Shown here: one piece after another, positions 7,671 to 14,499 of the stretch
Layout of the letters: the number at the start of each line of letters is the position of its first letter
How positions within the stretch are numbered: the stretch's first letter is position 1
Origin: DASWHF01 sp036393295
GTDB taxonomy: Bacteria > Pseudomonadota > Gammaproteobacteria > Acidiferrobacterales > UBA6901
Direction of reading: 5' to 3'
NCBI GenBank assembly: GCA_036393295.1
Contig: DASWHF010000158.1
Location: 1-17,213, forward strand
Length of the DNA: 17,213 nt
The notes under the pieces: model-generated
The model's input: the letters and a program-made list of their open reading frames with translations, nothing else
What the model was told of the DNA's origin: nothing
Database searches by the model: none
Position numbers and translations under genes: made by a program

Positions 7671-9020
7671 ATGCATCGCCACCGCCGTCACCGTCCCGTG
7701 CTGCTGGCGCTGGGTCTGTTGTTCGCACCGCCGCTGACGGCCGGCGGCCTGAGCCTCGACGAGAGCCTCGAACACGCGCTCGCCCATCACCCGGATCTGC
7801 TGGCGTTTCAGGCGCAGACGCGCGCCGCCGAGGAGCGCGTCGATGCCGCCGCGGGCGCGCGCCAGCCGGAACTGGGGCTGCGCTACCTGGCGCGGCGCAG
7901 CGACAACCCGCTCGACGCCTTCGCCGACAAGCTCTACACCCGCAGCGTCGATCCCGCGATCGACTTCACCGCCGACGCCCTGAACCGGCCCGACGCCAGC
8001 ACCCTGCACGCCACCGAGCTGTCGCTCCGGCTCCCGGTCTATCGCGGCGGCGGCATCGACGCCGGCATCCGCGGGGCCCGGGCGCGCGCCCAGGCGGCCG
8101 AGGCCCGGTGGCGGCGCGCGCGCGAGCTCACCGCCTTCGAGGTCATCCGCGCGTATCGTGCCGCCCAGGCGGCGGCCGAAGGCCTGCGCATCGCCGGGGA
8201 CGCAGTGGCCGCGGCGCGCGAACACGCCGCGACCACCGCGCGTCTGGTGCGGCAGGGCCGCACGGTCGTTTCCGATCGTATGACCGCCGAGCTGAACCTG
8301 GCCGCCGCGGAGAGCGCGCGCGAGCAGGCCGCCAACCGCCAACGCCGGGCGCTGATCGCGCTCAAGCTCGCCATCGGCATGGACATGGACGACGAACTGA
8401 CACCGAGCGCGTGGCAGGCGCCGACCCCTGGCGCGGACGCGCGGGGCATCGCGGACCTCGAGTCCCTGGCGCTCGCCCGGCGCATCGACCTGAGAGCGGC
8501 GCATTCCCTGCTCGCGGCCGGGCATGCCGGCGTCGACGCGGCGCGCGCCGCGTTCCGGCCGCAGCTCGACGTGGTGGCGAGCAGTCAGTGGTACGACGAT
8601 CAGTTCGGTCTGGACAACAACGCCAACAGCGTCATGGGCGTGGTGAGCATGAATCTGTGGAGCGGCGGCCGCGACCGCCACGGCCTGGCCGCCGCGCGCC
8701 TCGACGCCGACGCCCAGGCGCTGCGCATCCACCAACTGGAACGGACGATCCGCGCCGAGGTCCGTCAAGCGCAGGCCGATCGCGACGAATCCCGCGCCCG
8801 CCTCGCCATTGCCGCGAAGAACGTCGACAAGGCGCGCGAGACGGTGCGGCTGGTCGAGCGACGCTACGGCGAGGGCCGCACGATACTCATCGACGTGCTG
8901 ACGGCCGAACGCGTGCTGGTCGAGGCGCGCAACGAGGAGCTCACCGCCGGTCTCAACCTCCTGACCAACGAAGCCGCTCTGGCGCTGGCGACCGGCACGC
9001 TGGCGCTGCCCGAGAGCTGA
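7671..9020 (+). CDS. TolC-family outer-membrane efflux channel protein
   Basis: This 449-residue protein is a TolC/OEP-type outer-membrane channel, normally a trimer that links a pump-adaptor assembly to the outside. It has a basic N-terminus with a hydrophobic signal region ending near T-A-G-G, then the family start L-S-L-D-E-S-L-E-H-A-L-x-H-H-P. Long Ala/Arg/Glu-rich coiled-coil helices follow in two repeated halves, with L-S-L-R-L-P-V-Y-R-G-G in the first and V-S-M-N-L-W-S-G-G-R in the second: the strand-glycine pairs seen in both OEP repeats. AAGGAG (7658-7663) seven bases ahead of ATG 7671 fixes the start, although the frame is open 20 codons further up. It is the first gene of a cluster with the adaptor-like lipoprotein and the RND pump. 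Confidence 0.92.
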   Translation: MHRHRRHRPVLLALGLLFAPPLTAGGLSLDESLEHALAHHPDLLAFQAQTRAAEERVDAAAGARQPELGLRYLARRSDNPLDAFADKLYTRSVDPAIDFTADALNRPDASTLHATELSLRLPVYRGGGIDAGIRGARARAQAAEARWRRARELTAFEVIRAYRAAQAAAEGLRIAGDAVAAAREHAATTARLVRQGRTVVSDRMTAELNLAAAESAREQAANRQRRALIALKLAIGMDMDDELTPSAWQAPTPGADARGIADLESLALARRIDLRAAHSLLAAGHAGVDAARAAFRPQLDVVASSQWYDDQFGLDNNANSVMGVVSMNLWSGGRDRHGLAAARLDADAQALRIHQLERTIRAEVRQAQADRDESRARLAIAAKNVDKARETVRLVERRYGEGRTILIDVLTAERVLVEARNEELTAGLNLLTNEAALALATGTLALPES

Positions 9021-9046
9021 TACTTCGAAAAACACCGATTAGCGAC

Positions 9047-9149
9047 GGGGACACGGGGAAGAACAGAATGGAAAAGCGTACCGCGCGAAAAGAATATCAG
9101 AACGGGAGTGATAACGTGAGTTCGATTTCCCCGTGCTCCCCGTGTCCCC
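9047..9149. repeat. Inverted repeat in the leader of the adaptor-like gene
   Basis: GGGGACACGGGGA (9047-9059) recurs as its exact reverse complement, TCCCCGTGTCCCC (9137-9149), with 77 bases between. The right arm sits in a longer pyrimidine run of C-C-C-G-T-G units. The interior is A-rich compared with the flanking genes. It resembles small dispersed palindromic repeats more than coding sequence, although the frame from ATG 9068 or GTG 9116 stays open through it. Confidence 0.5.
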
Positions 9150-9172
9150 CGTGGCCGACACGACAGCTTGAA

Positions 9173-9538
9173 ATGCGCCTGCGGCGCTGGATCATGGTGC
9201 TCGCGATCTCCGCGTTCGGCACGGCGCTCGCCGCCTGCGAGGCGCCGGCACCGAGCCCGCCGCTCGAGCTGCCGGTGCTGGAGCGGCCGGTGCAGGCCGT
9301 GGCGAAGCCGCCCGCCGGTGCGCCCGGCGTGCTGATCCCGCGCGCAGCGCTCATCGAGCGCGGCGGCCTGCCGGGGGTGTTCGTCCTTCAGGACCGGCTG
9401 GCGCGCTTTCGCATGGTCAAGATCGGCAAGCCGCGCGGCGCGTCGCTCGAGGTGTTGAGCGGGCTGCACGGCGACGAGGCGCTGGTCCTGGGCGGGCTGG
9501 CCGACGTTCACGACGGCAGCCCGATACACGCGCGCTGA
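9173..9538 (+). CDS. Short lipoprotein resembling the C-terminal domain of an RND adaptor
   Basis: This protein of about 121 residues begins with a lipoprotein signal (R-R-W, hydrophobic stretch, lipobox L-A-A-C, C22) and a proline-rich linker. About 70 residues follow that look like the membrane-proximal end of HlyD/AcrA-type periplasmic adaptors: V-L-I-P-R-A-A-L, G-V-F-V-L-Q-D, then E-V-L-S-G-L-H-G-D-E-A-L-V and a final D-G-S-P-I. The usual adaptor length is roughly three times greater; the alpha-hairpin, lipoyl and beta-barrel domains are missing. ATG 9173 is chosen because it gives a clean lipoprotein signal, but it lacks a good ribosome site. GTG 9116 has GGGAG (9104-9108) seven bases upstream, is in frame, and would add 19 residues encoded by the repeat. 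The stop codon overlaps the Shine-Dalgarno of the RND gene, so the two are coupled. Confidence 0.75.
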   Translation: MRLRRWIMVLAISAFGTALAACEAPAPSPPLELPVLERPVQAVAKPPAGAPGVLIPRAALIERGGLPGVFVLQDRLARFRMVKIGKPRGASLEVLSGLHGDEALVLGGLADVHDGSPIHAR

Positions 9539-9548
9539 GGATCCGGGC

Positions 9549-12500
9549 ATGGCCGAACGCAGAAAAGCCGAACGACGCGGCGGCGAGCCCTTCAATATCG
9601 CCGGCCGCATCACGACCTATTTCATCGACAGCAAACTGACCCTGCTGATCATGCTGCTGGCCTTCCTGGCTGGCGTGCTGGCGCTCGCCGTTACCGCACG
9701 CGAGGAAAACCCGCAGATCGTGGTGCCGGCGGCCAACATCATCGTCGCCAAGCCCGGCGCCACGCCACGCGAGGTCCAGGAACTGATCGTCAAACCGCTG
9801 GAGGCCATCCTCCAGGGCTTGAAGGGCGTCGAACACACCCACGGCATCGCCATGGACTCGCTGGGCGTGGTGAGCGTGCAGTTCTACGTCGGCGAGGACC
9901 CCGAGGACTCGCTGGTCAAGCTCTACGACCGCATCATGAGCAACCTCGACCGCATGCCGCCGGGCACGCGCCAGCCGTTGGTCAAGCCGGTCGACGTCAA
10001 CGATGTGCCGATCCTGACGATCTCGCTGGCGTCGAACATGCATGACGACCGGCGCCTGCGCGCCATCGCCAACGACGTGCTCGAGCACTTGCGGCGCGTC
10101 GCGGGCGTATCCGTCAGCTACGTGCACGGCGGCCGCAAGCGCCAGATCAACGTCAATCTCGACCTCGACCGCATGCGGCGCTACAGCGTCACGCTGCTCG
10201 ATATCGCGCGCGTGCTGGAGGCGACCAATGTCGACATCCCGTCCGGCACGCTGGTCAAGGACAATCGCGTCAGCACCGTGATCGCCGGCGGCATGCTGCG
10301 CACCGCCGACGACGTGCGCGACCTGGTGGTGGCCTTGTCCGGCCACCGGCCGGTGTTCCTCAAGGACGTCGCCGAAGTGACCGACGGCCCCGGCGAGATC
10401 GACAGCGTGCACCGCATCGGTTACGGCCCGGCCTATGCCGGCGAGCGCGTCCCGGAGATCGAGGTGCCGGCCGTGACGCTGGCGATCGCCAAGCTCAAGG
10501 GCACCAACGCCGTCAAGGTGGCGGACCGCGTGCTCGCCGAGCTCGAGCGCATCCGTCCCGATCTCATTCCGGCGGACGTCGCGGTCAACGTCACGCGCGA
10601 CGACGGCGCGCGCGCCAACGACGCGGTCAACGTGCTGGTCGAGCACCTGGGCATCGCAGTCGGCACCGTGATCCTGCTGCTGGTCGCCTTTCTCGGCTGG
10701 CGCGCCGCCAGCATCGTCACCATCACCATTCCGCTGATCCTGTTCATCACCCTGGCGGTCGGCATGCTCGCCGGCCAGAGCATCAACCGTATCACGCTGT
10801 TTGCGCTGATCCTGTCGCTCGGTCTGCTGGTCGACGATTCGATCGTCGTGGTCGAAAACGTCTACCGCCACTACACGCGCAAGGGCGTGGACCGGATGAA
10901 GGCCGCCGTGGCGGCGGTGAACGAGATCGGCAAACCGACCAATCTCGCGACCTTCACGGTGATCGTCGCCTTCCTGCCGATGCTGTGGGTCACCGGCATG
11001 ATGGGGCCCTATATGCAGCCGATTCCGTTCAACGTGCCGGTGGCGATGATCATCTCGCTGGCGATCGCCTACACGGTCGCACCCTGGGCCGCCTACCGCT
11101 GGCTGCACGTGACGCGCGGCCAGCACGGCGGCGAACATCCGCCCGGACGCCTGGAACGCTGGTACGCCGCCGCCATGGGGAGGCTGCTCAAGCGCCGCGG
11201 CGCACGCAACGGCTTCTTCGCCGCGGTCGCGGTGCTGCTGGTGGCGGTGCTGGCAATGCCGGCGTTCGATCTGGTGCTGTTCCAGATGCTGCCCAAGAAC
11301 AATACCAACACCTTCAATATCACCGTCGACCTGCCGGAAGGCACGAGCCTCGAGCACACCGATCACGTGATGCGGCGCGTCGCCGACGTGGTGCGCGCGC
11401 ACCCGGAGGTCGCGACCTTCGAGGCGACGGTCGGGGGGCCGGGCATCACCGACTTCAACGGCCTGCTGCGCGGCGCCGGTTTGAAGCGCGGTCCGGAGGT
11501 TGGCGAGCTGCGCGTCAATCTGCGCGACAAACACCAGCGCGCCAAGTCGTCGATCGAGATCGTCCGGGAGCTGCGCGCGCCGATCGCGGCGCTCGCCGCC
11601 GAGACCGGCGCCATCATCAAGCTCGCCGAGGATCCGCCGGGGCCGCCGGTGCGCGCCACCCTGCTCGCCGAGCTCTACGGCCCGGACTACGACGCGCTGC
11701 GGCGCATCGCCCGCGAGCTTAAGCGCGAGGTGTTCGCGACCACCGCGGATGTGGTCGACATCGACGACACCACCAGCGCCGACGTGACCCAGTACCGGAT
11801 CCTCGTGAACCGCGAGAAGGCGGCGCTCGCCGGCATCCTGCCGGCGCAGGTCGCCGAGACGCTGCAGGCATTTTTGGCCGGCTACGACGTCGGCACCGTG
11901 CACTTCGAGGACGAAAAAGAGCCGGTGCCGATCCGCTTCCAGATCCCGGTGGCCGACCGCGTGACGAGCGCCGACCTGCGCAAGATCTTCTTCACTAACC
12001 GCCTCGGCGTGCAGGTGTCGCTCACCGACATCGCCGATATCGAGGCCAGCACCGCGCCCAAGGCGATCCTGCACAAGGATCAGCGCCCGGTGATCTACGT
12101 CACCGGCGAGCTCGGCTCGACCAGCCAGGTCTACGCGGTGCTCAAGATGTGGAATCACCTGCGCCAACAGCCGTTGCCGGGCGGCGTCGAACTCACGCAG
12201 TACTTCATGGCCGATCCCGACACGCTCGGCTATAGCCTGCGCTGGGACGGCGAGATGCGCCTCACGCTCGACGTGTTCCGCGACCTCGGTTCGGCGTTTG
12301 CCGTGGCGATCGTGTTGATCTATCTGATCCTGGTCGGTTACTACCGCTCGTTCGCGATCCCGCTGATCGTGATGGGCGCGATTCCGCTCACCATCATCGG
12401 CGTCCTGCCGGGCCACACCATCGCCGGCCAGTACTTCACCGCGACGTCGATGATCGGCGTGATCGCGCTGGCCGGCATCGTGGTGCGCAATTCGCTGCTG

Positions 12501-12767
12501 CTCATCGATTTCATCCTCGATTTCCGCCGCAGCGGCCACAGCCTGCACGACGCGGTCTTGCAGGCCGGCATCACCCGCATGCGCCCGATCCTGCTGACCG
12601 CGTTCGCGATCATCCTCGGCACCGCGGTCATGATCGTCGACCCGGTGTTCGGTGGCCTGGCGGTCGCGCTGATCTCCGGCACCTTTGCGTCGACGGTGTT
12701 GACGCTGTTTATCATTCCGTTAGTCTACTACGTCTACGAAGAGCGTGGCGCCCGACGGCGAAAATGA
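9549..12767 (+). CDS. RND-family efflux pump permease (HAE1/AcrB type)
   Basis: This 1,072-residue inner-membrane protein has the full RND layout: TM1 (about 30-50), a large periplasmic loop, a TM2-6 block (about 358-530), a linker with TM7 (about 555-580), a second large loop and TM8-12 (about 915-1065). The proton-relay pair D429-D430 is present in TM4 within L-L-V-D-D-S-I-V-V-V-E-N. The C-terminal half keeps G-I-V-V-R-N-S-L-L-L-I-D-F. It is expected to export hydrophobic compounds using the proton gradient; the substrate is unknown. The start is ATG 9549, with TGAGGA (9536-9541) overlapping the stop of the preceding lipoprotein gene. The gene looks intact. The cluster has a TolC-type channel, but its only adaptor candidate is very short. 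Confidence 0.95.
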   Translation: MAERRKAERRGGEPFNIAGRITTYFIDSKLTLLIMLLAFLAGVLALAVTAREENPQIVVPAANIIVAKPGATPREVQELIVKPLEAILQGLKGVEHTHGIAMDSLGVVSVQFYVGEDPEDSLVKLYDRIMSNLDRMPPGTRQPLVKPVDVNDVPILTISLASNMHDDRRLRAIANDVLEHLRRVAGVSVSYVHGGRKRQINVNLDLDRMRRYSVTLLDIARVLEATNVDIPSGTLVKDNRVSTVIAGGMLRTADDVRDLVVALSGHRPVFLKDVAEVTDGPGEIDSVHRIGYGPAYAGERVPEIEVPAVTLAIAKLKGTNAVKVADRVLAELERIRPDLIPADVAVNVTRDDGARANDAVNVLVEHLGIAVGTVILLLVAFLGWRAASIVTITIPLILFITLAVGMLAGQSINRITLFALILSLGLLVDDSIVVVENVYRHYTRKGVDRMKAAVAAVNEIGKPTNLATFTVIVAFLPMLWVTGMMGPYMQPIPFNVPVAMIISLAIAYTVAPWAAYRWLHVTRGQHGGEHPPGRLERWYAAAMGRLLKRRGARNGFFAAVAVLLVAVLAMPAFDLVLFQMLPKNNTNTFNITVDLPEGTSLEHTDHVMRRVADVVRAHPEVATFEATVGGPGITDFNGLLRGAGLKRGPEVGELRVNLRDKHQRAKSSIEIVRELRAPIAALAAETGAIIKLAEDPPGPPVRATLLAELYGPDYDALRRIARELKREVFATTADVVDIDDTTSADVTQYRILVNREKAALAGILPAQVAETLQAFLAGYDVGTVHFEDEKEPVPIRFQIPVADRVTSADLRKIFFTNRLGVQVSLTDIADIEASTAPKAILHKDQRPVIYVTGELGSTSQVYAVLKMWNHLRQQPLPGGVELTQYFMADPDTLGYSLRWDGEMRLTLDVFRDLGSAFAVAIVLIYLILVGYYRSFAIPLIVMGAIPLTIIGVLPGHTIAGQYFTATSMIGVIALAGIVVRNSLLLIDFILDFRRSGHSLHDAVLQAGITRMRPILLTAFAIILGTAVMIVDPVFGGLAVALISGTFASTVLTLFIIPLVYYVYEERGARRRK

Positions 12768-12809
12768 GCGGTTACGCCCAGTAAGGCGGCCGGCGCTCCG
12801 GGGGAACCC

Positions 12810-13064
12810 ATGACAAACTATGGAAGAGAAACGGGCACCGTCTCGCGAACTGTTGTGCTCTTGGCGTTATTGGCCGGATGCGCTACTCCGTACTACGGAT
12901 ACACCGGCGAGGAATGGGCGGCACTCACCGACGAACAACGGGAAGCGGCGAAACAGAATTACTCGCAGATACTCAAGGCCAGAGAGGATGCCAAGCACGA
13001 CGACCTCATGGAACGCAGCAAGCAGAGAATAATAAGACGGGGCGTGGGCGATTCAAAAAATTAG
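12810..13064 (+). CDS. Small lipoprotein, function unknown
   Basis: This 84-residue protein has a signal with lipobox L-L-A-G-C (C24) and Ala after the cysteine, which favours transport to the outer membrane. The mature part starts with Tyr/Gly-rich A-T-P-Y-Y-G-Y and continues as a charged, helical stretch (G-E-E-W-A-A-L-T-D-E-Q-R, then N-Y-S-Q-I-L-K-A) ending in a basic tail. It lies 42 bases after the RND stop on the same strand and may be the last gene of that cluster. GGGGGAA lies just three bases before ATG 12810, so translation may be weak. No family function is recognised. Confidence 0.65.
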   Translation: MTNYGRETGTVSRTVVLLALLAGCATPYYGYTGEEWAALTDEQREAAKQNYSQILKAREDAKHDDLMERSKQRIIRRGVGDSKN

Positions 13065-13115
13065 CTGGATATCCCCCGATGGACAGGGATCGATGATTCT
13101 TCGCTTGGGGACCAA

Positions 13116-13213
13116 GGGGTCAGAGCAAGTTGATCCACCGCTGCTCGACAGGATTCTCTGCATATCAATGGCCTTTGCAACACTACAGCAAGATATCAAC
13201 TTGCTCTGACCCC
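13116..13213. repeat. 98-bp inverted-repeat element (MITE/REP-like)
   Basis: GGGGTCAGAGCAAGTTGAT (13116-13134) is repeated as an exact reverse complement at 13195-13213, with 60 bases between. Similarity continues outward through AA/TT with a one-base length difference in the G/C run. Arms beginning GGGGTCAGAG are, from memory, common next to REP-associated tyrosine transposase genes and their non-autonomous repeats. No transposase is encoded here. Confidence 0.7.
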
Positions 13214-13259
13214 CTTGATTTGAGTCTCCTTCCTTTAAGACGCAACTTCCCTAGGCTGA

Positions 13260-13287
13260 GGTTTACGCAAGTCGTAAAACGTAAACC
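13260..13287. repeat. Short inverted repeat GGTTTACG/CGTAAACC
   Basis: GGTTTACG (13260-13267) and CGTAAACC (13280-13287) are exact reverse complements separated by 12 bases, in the gap beyond the 3' end of the chitosanase-like gene. It could be a regulator site or a weak hairpin. There is no T-run on either side that would make it a clear terminator. Confidence 0.35.
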
Positions 13288-13419
13288 GCTCAATGCATAC
13301 ACTCACTCTTTCATAAACTCGCATTGCATCCACCGCGCCCGCGAGTCAGGCGACGCTTCCCTGCGCGCCAAGTTTGTGTAAGCGCGTAGGAACCGGTGAT
13401 CTCGGTTTTCAGTTGCGCC

Positions 13420-14352
13420 CTATCCAGTAAGTTCGGTAATGAGCGGGATATCCGCCACCCCTGTAACAGGCAAGCCATTGGCGGACTGGTATTCCTTGAT
13501 TCGGCGCACGGACATCTGGCCGAAAAATCCGTCCGCGCGGATGTCGACGTCGCGGTCAGACAGTCCCAGCTGCACCAGGCGCACGTCCAGGCCGCGCTGC
13601 AAGGGATATTGCAGAGCAAGTGGCCGCGTACCGGGTTGGGGGCCTGAGAAGCTATTGAACGGCGCCGCGGCGAGTGTCACATGGGAGATTTCGTTTCCAC
13701 GCACCACCAGCGGAAGCTCCAGCCCCCAGAAGCCCTGGTCGATCAGGCGCTGGAAGGCATCCATGCGATAGACCGTCGGGCGCAGATCGGCGCGTGTGTG
13801 GGTGGCTAGCCAGGCGCGCCGGGTGACGACGTAAGCGGCGATCCATTTCTGTTCCCCGGCACCATTGACCTGACCGACCTGCTTGCGCGTACGGTCGCGC
13901 ATGGCCTTCCAGGAGCCGTGTAGAAAGCTGTCGTACACCACGGCCACACCCAGGGGGCTGGAAATACCTTCACGTTCCGCGGCGCGCGCGGCGGGCTGCC
14001 AATATATCTGGTCGAAGAAGGTATCCTGCGTATCGCGCATGACCGGGTCGTCGGCACTGGCGCGCAGGACGTTGTGCGGCTTGAGATCGTTGTCCAGTGA
14101 AAAATCACGCGTTTCAAAGCGCGGCAGATACGGTGCTATCCGTGCGCCGAACCGCGCCCCGGAGTTCGCGCAATACATTGCCAGCAACTTGTGCAGGTTT
14201 CCCGAGCCAAGAGTCGTCTGCGAGCGCCCGAAGGTCAGATGCCCGGTGTCACCGGCGATCAGCGTGACCAGACCGTAGTCGCCAAGCATCCGGCCGGTTT
14301 CGAAGAGGTTGATGATGGCTTCGGCGGTTTTCTTTTGCGTTGTGGTCAGCAT
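13420..14352 (-). CDS. GH46 chitosanase-like hydrolase with peptidoglycan-binding domain
   Basis: This 310-residue protein resembles family GH46 chitosanases in its first 230 residues. The N-terminal L-F-E-T-G places E18 where the family has its catalytic Glu. L-I-A-G-D-T-G-H-L-T-F-G gives D35 with T40 five residues later, matching the Asp/Thr spacing of the active site. A G-x-A-V-V-Y-D-S helix follows (about 135-142). Residues 248-307 form a PG_binding_1-type domain (D-V-R-L-V-Q-L-G-L, D-G-F-F-G, I-K-E-Y-Q-S-A-N-G-L). Expected action is cleavage of beta-1,4-linked GlcN/GlcNAc-type polymers; with a cell-wall-binding tail the target may be peptidoglycan or chitosan. There is no signal peptide, so release would need lysis, a holin or a dedicated secretion system. 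AGGA (14366-14369) is 13 bases from the ATG, a wide spacing. The gene is downstream of the beta-helix membrane protein on the same strand. Confidence 0.75.
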   Translation of the reverse strand: MLTTTQKKTAEAIINLFETGRMLGDYGLVTLIAGDTGHLTFGRSQTTLGSGNLHKLLAMYCANSGARFGARIAPYLPRFETRDFSLDNDLKPHNVLRASADDPVMRDTQDTFFDQIYWQPAARAAEREGISSPLGVAVVYDSFLHGSWKAMRDRTRKQVGQVNGAGEQKWIAAYVVTRRAWLATHTRADLRPTVYRMDAFQRLIDQGFWGLELPLVVRGNEISHVTLAAAPFNSFSGPQPGTRPLALQYPLQRGLDVRLVQLGLSDRDVDIRADGFFGQMSVRRIKEYQSANGLPVTGVADIPLITELTG

Positions 14353-14499
14353 GGTCGTTGGCGTTTCCTGTCTTCTTGGAAAGACGGCTCTAAATGACCG
14401 GCGACAAAATCAACATAGTTATTGACGACACGATACAGAGCCTCAAATAAGGTTGATTTCGACTCCCAAAAACTCCAACTTCTTAATCGTGCAGGCTGA

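Larger units (their letters stand above)
13065..13419. other. 355-base stretch with no supported gene
   Basis: This stretch marks the change from GC-rich plus-strand genes to the lower-GC minus-strand segment. It holds the 19-bp inverted-repeat element at 13116-13213 and a short inverted repeat at 13260-13287. Short open frames are present (for example 13130-13381, plus strand), but they cross the repeat arms and have no ribosome site or recognisable protein. No tRNA gene was seen. Confidence 0.6.

Noticed and set aside
7173..9035. 620-codon minus-strand open frame opposite hemJ and the TolC-type gene
   Set aside because: Shadow of well-supported plus-strand genes with no recognisable domain.
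9417..12548. 1,043-codon minus-strand open frame opposite the RND gene
   Set aside because: His/Asp/Val/Arg-rich shadow of an intact RND permease; no motifs of its own.
13130..13381. 83-codon plus-strand open frame in the gap before the chitosanase-like gene
   Set aside because: It spans a mobile-type repeat arm and two inverted repeats, has no ribosome site and no protein-like pattern.
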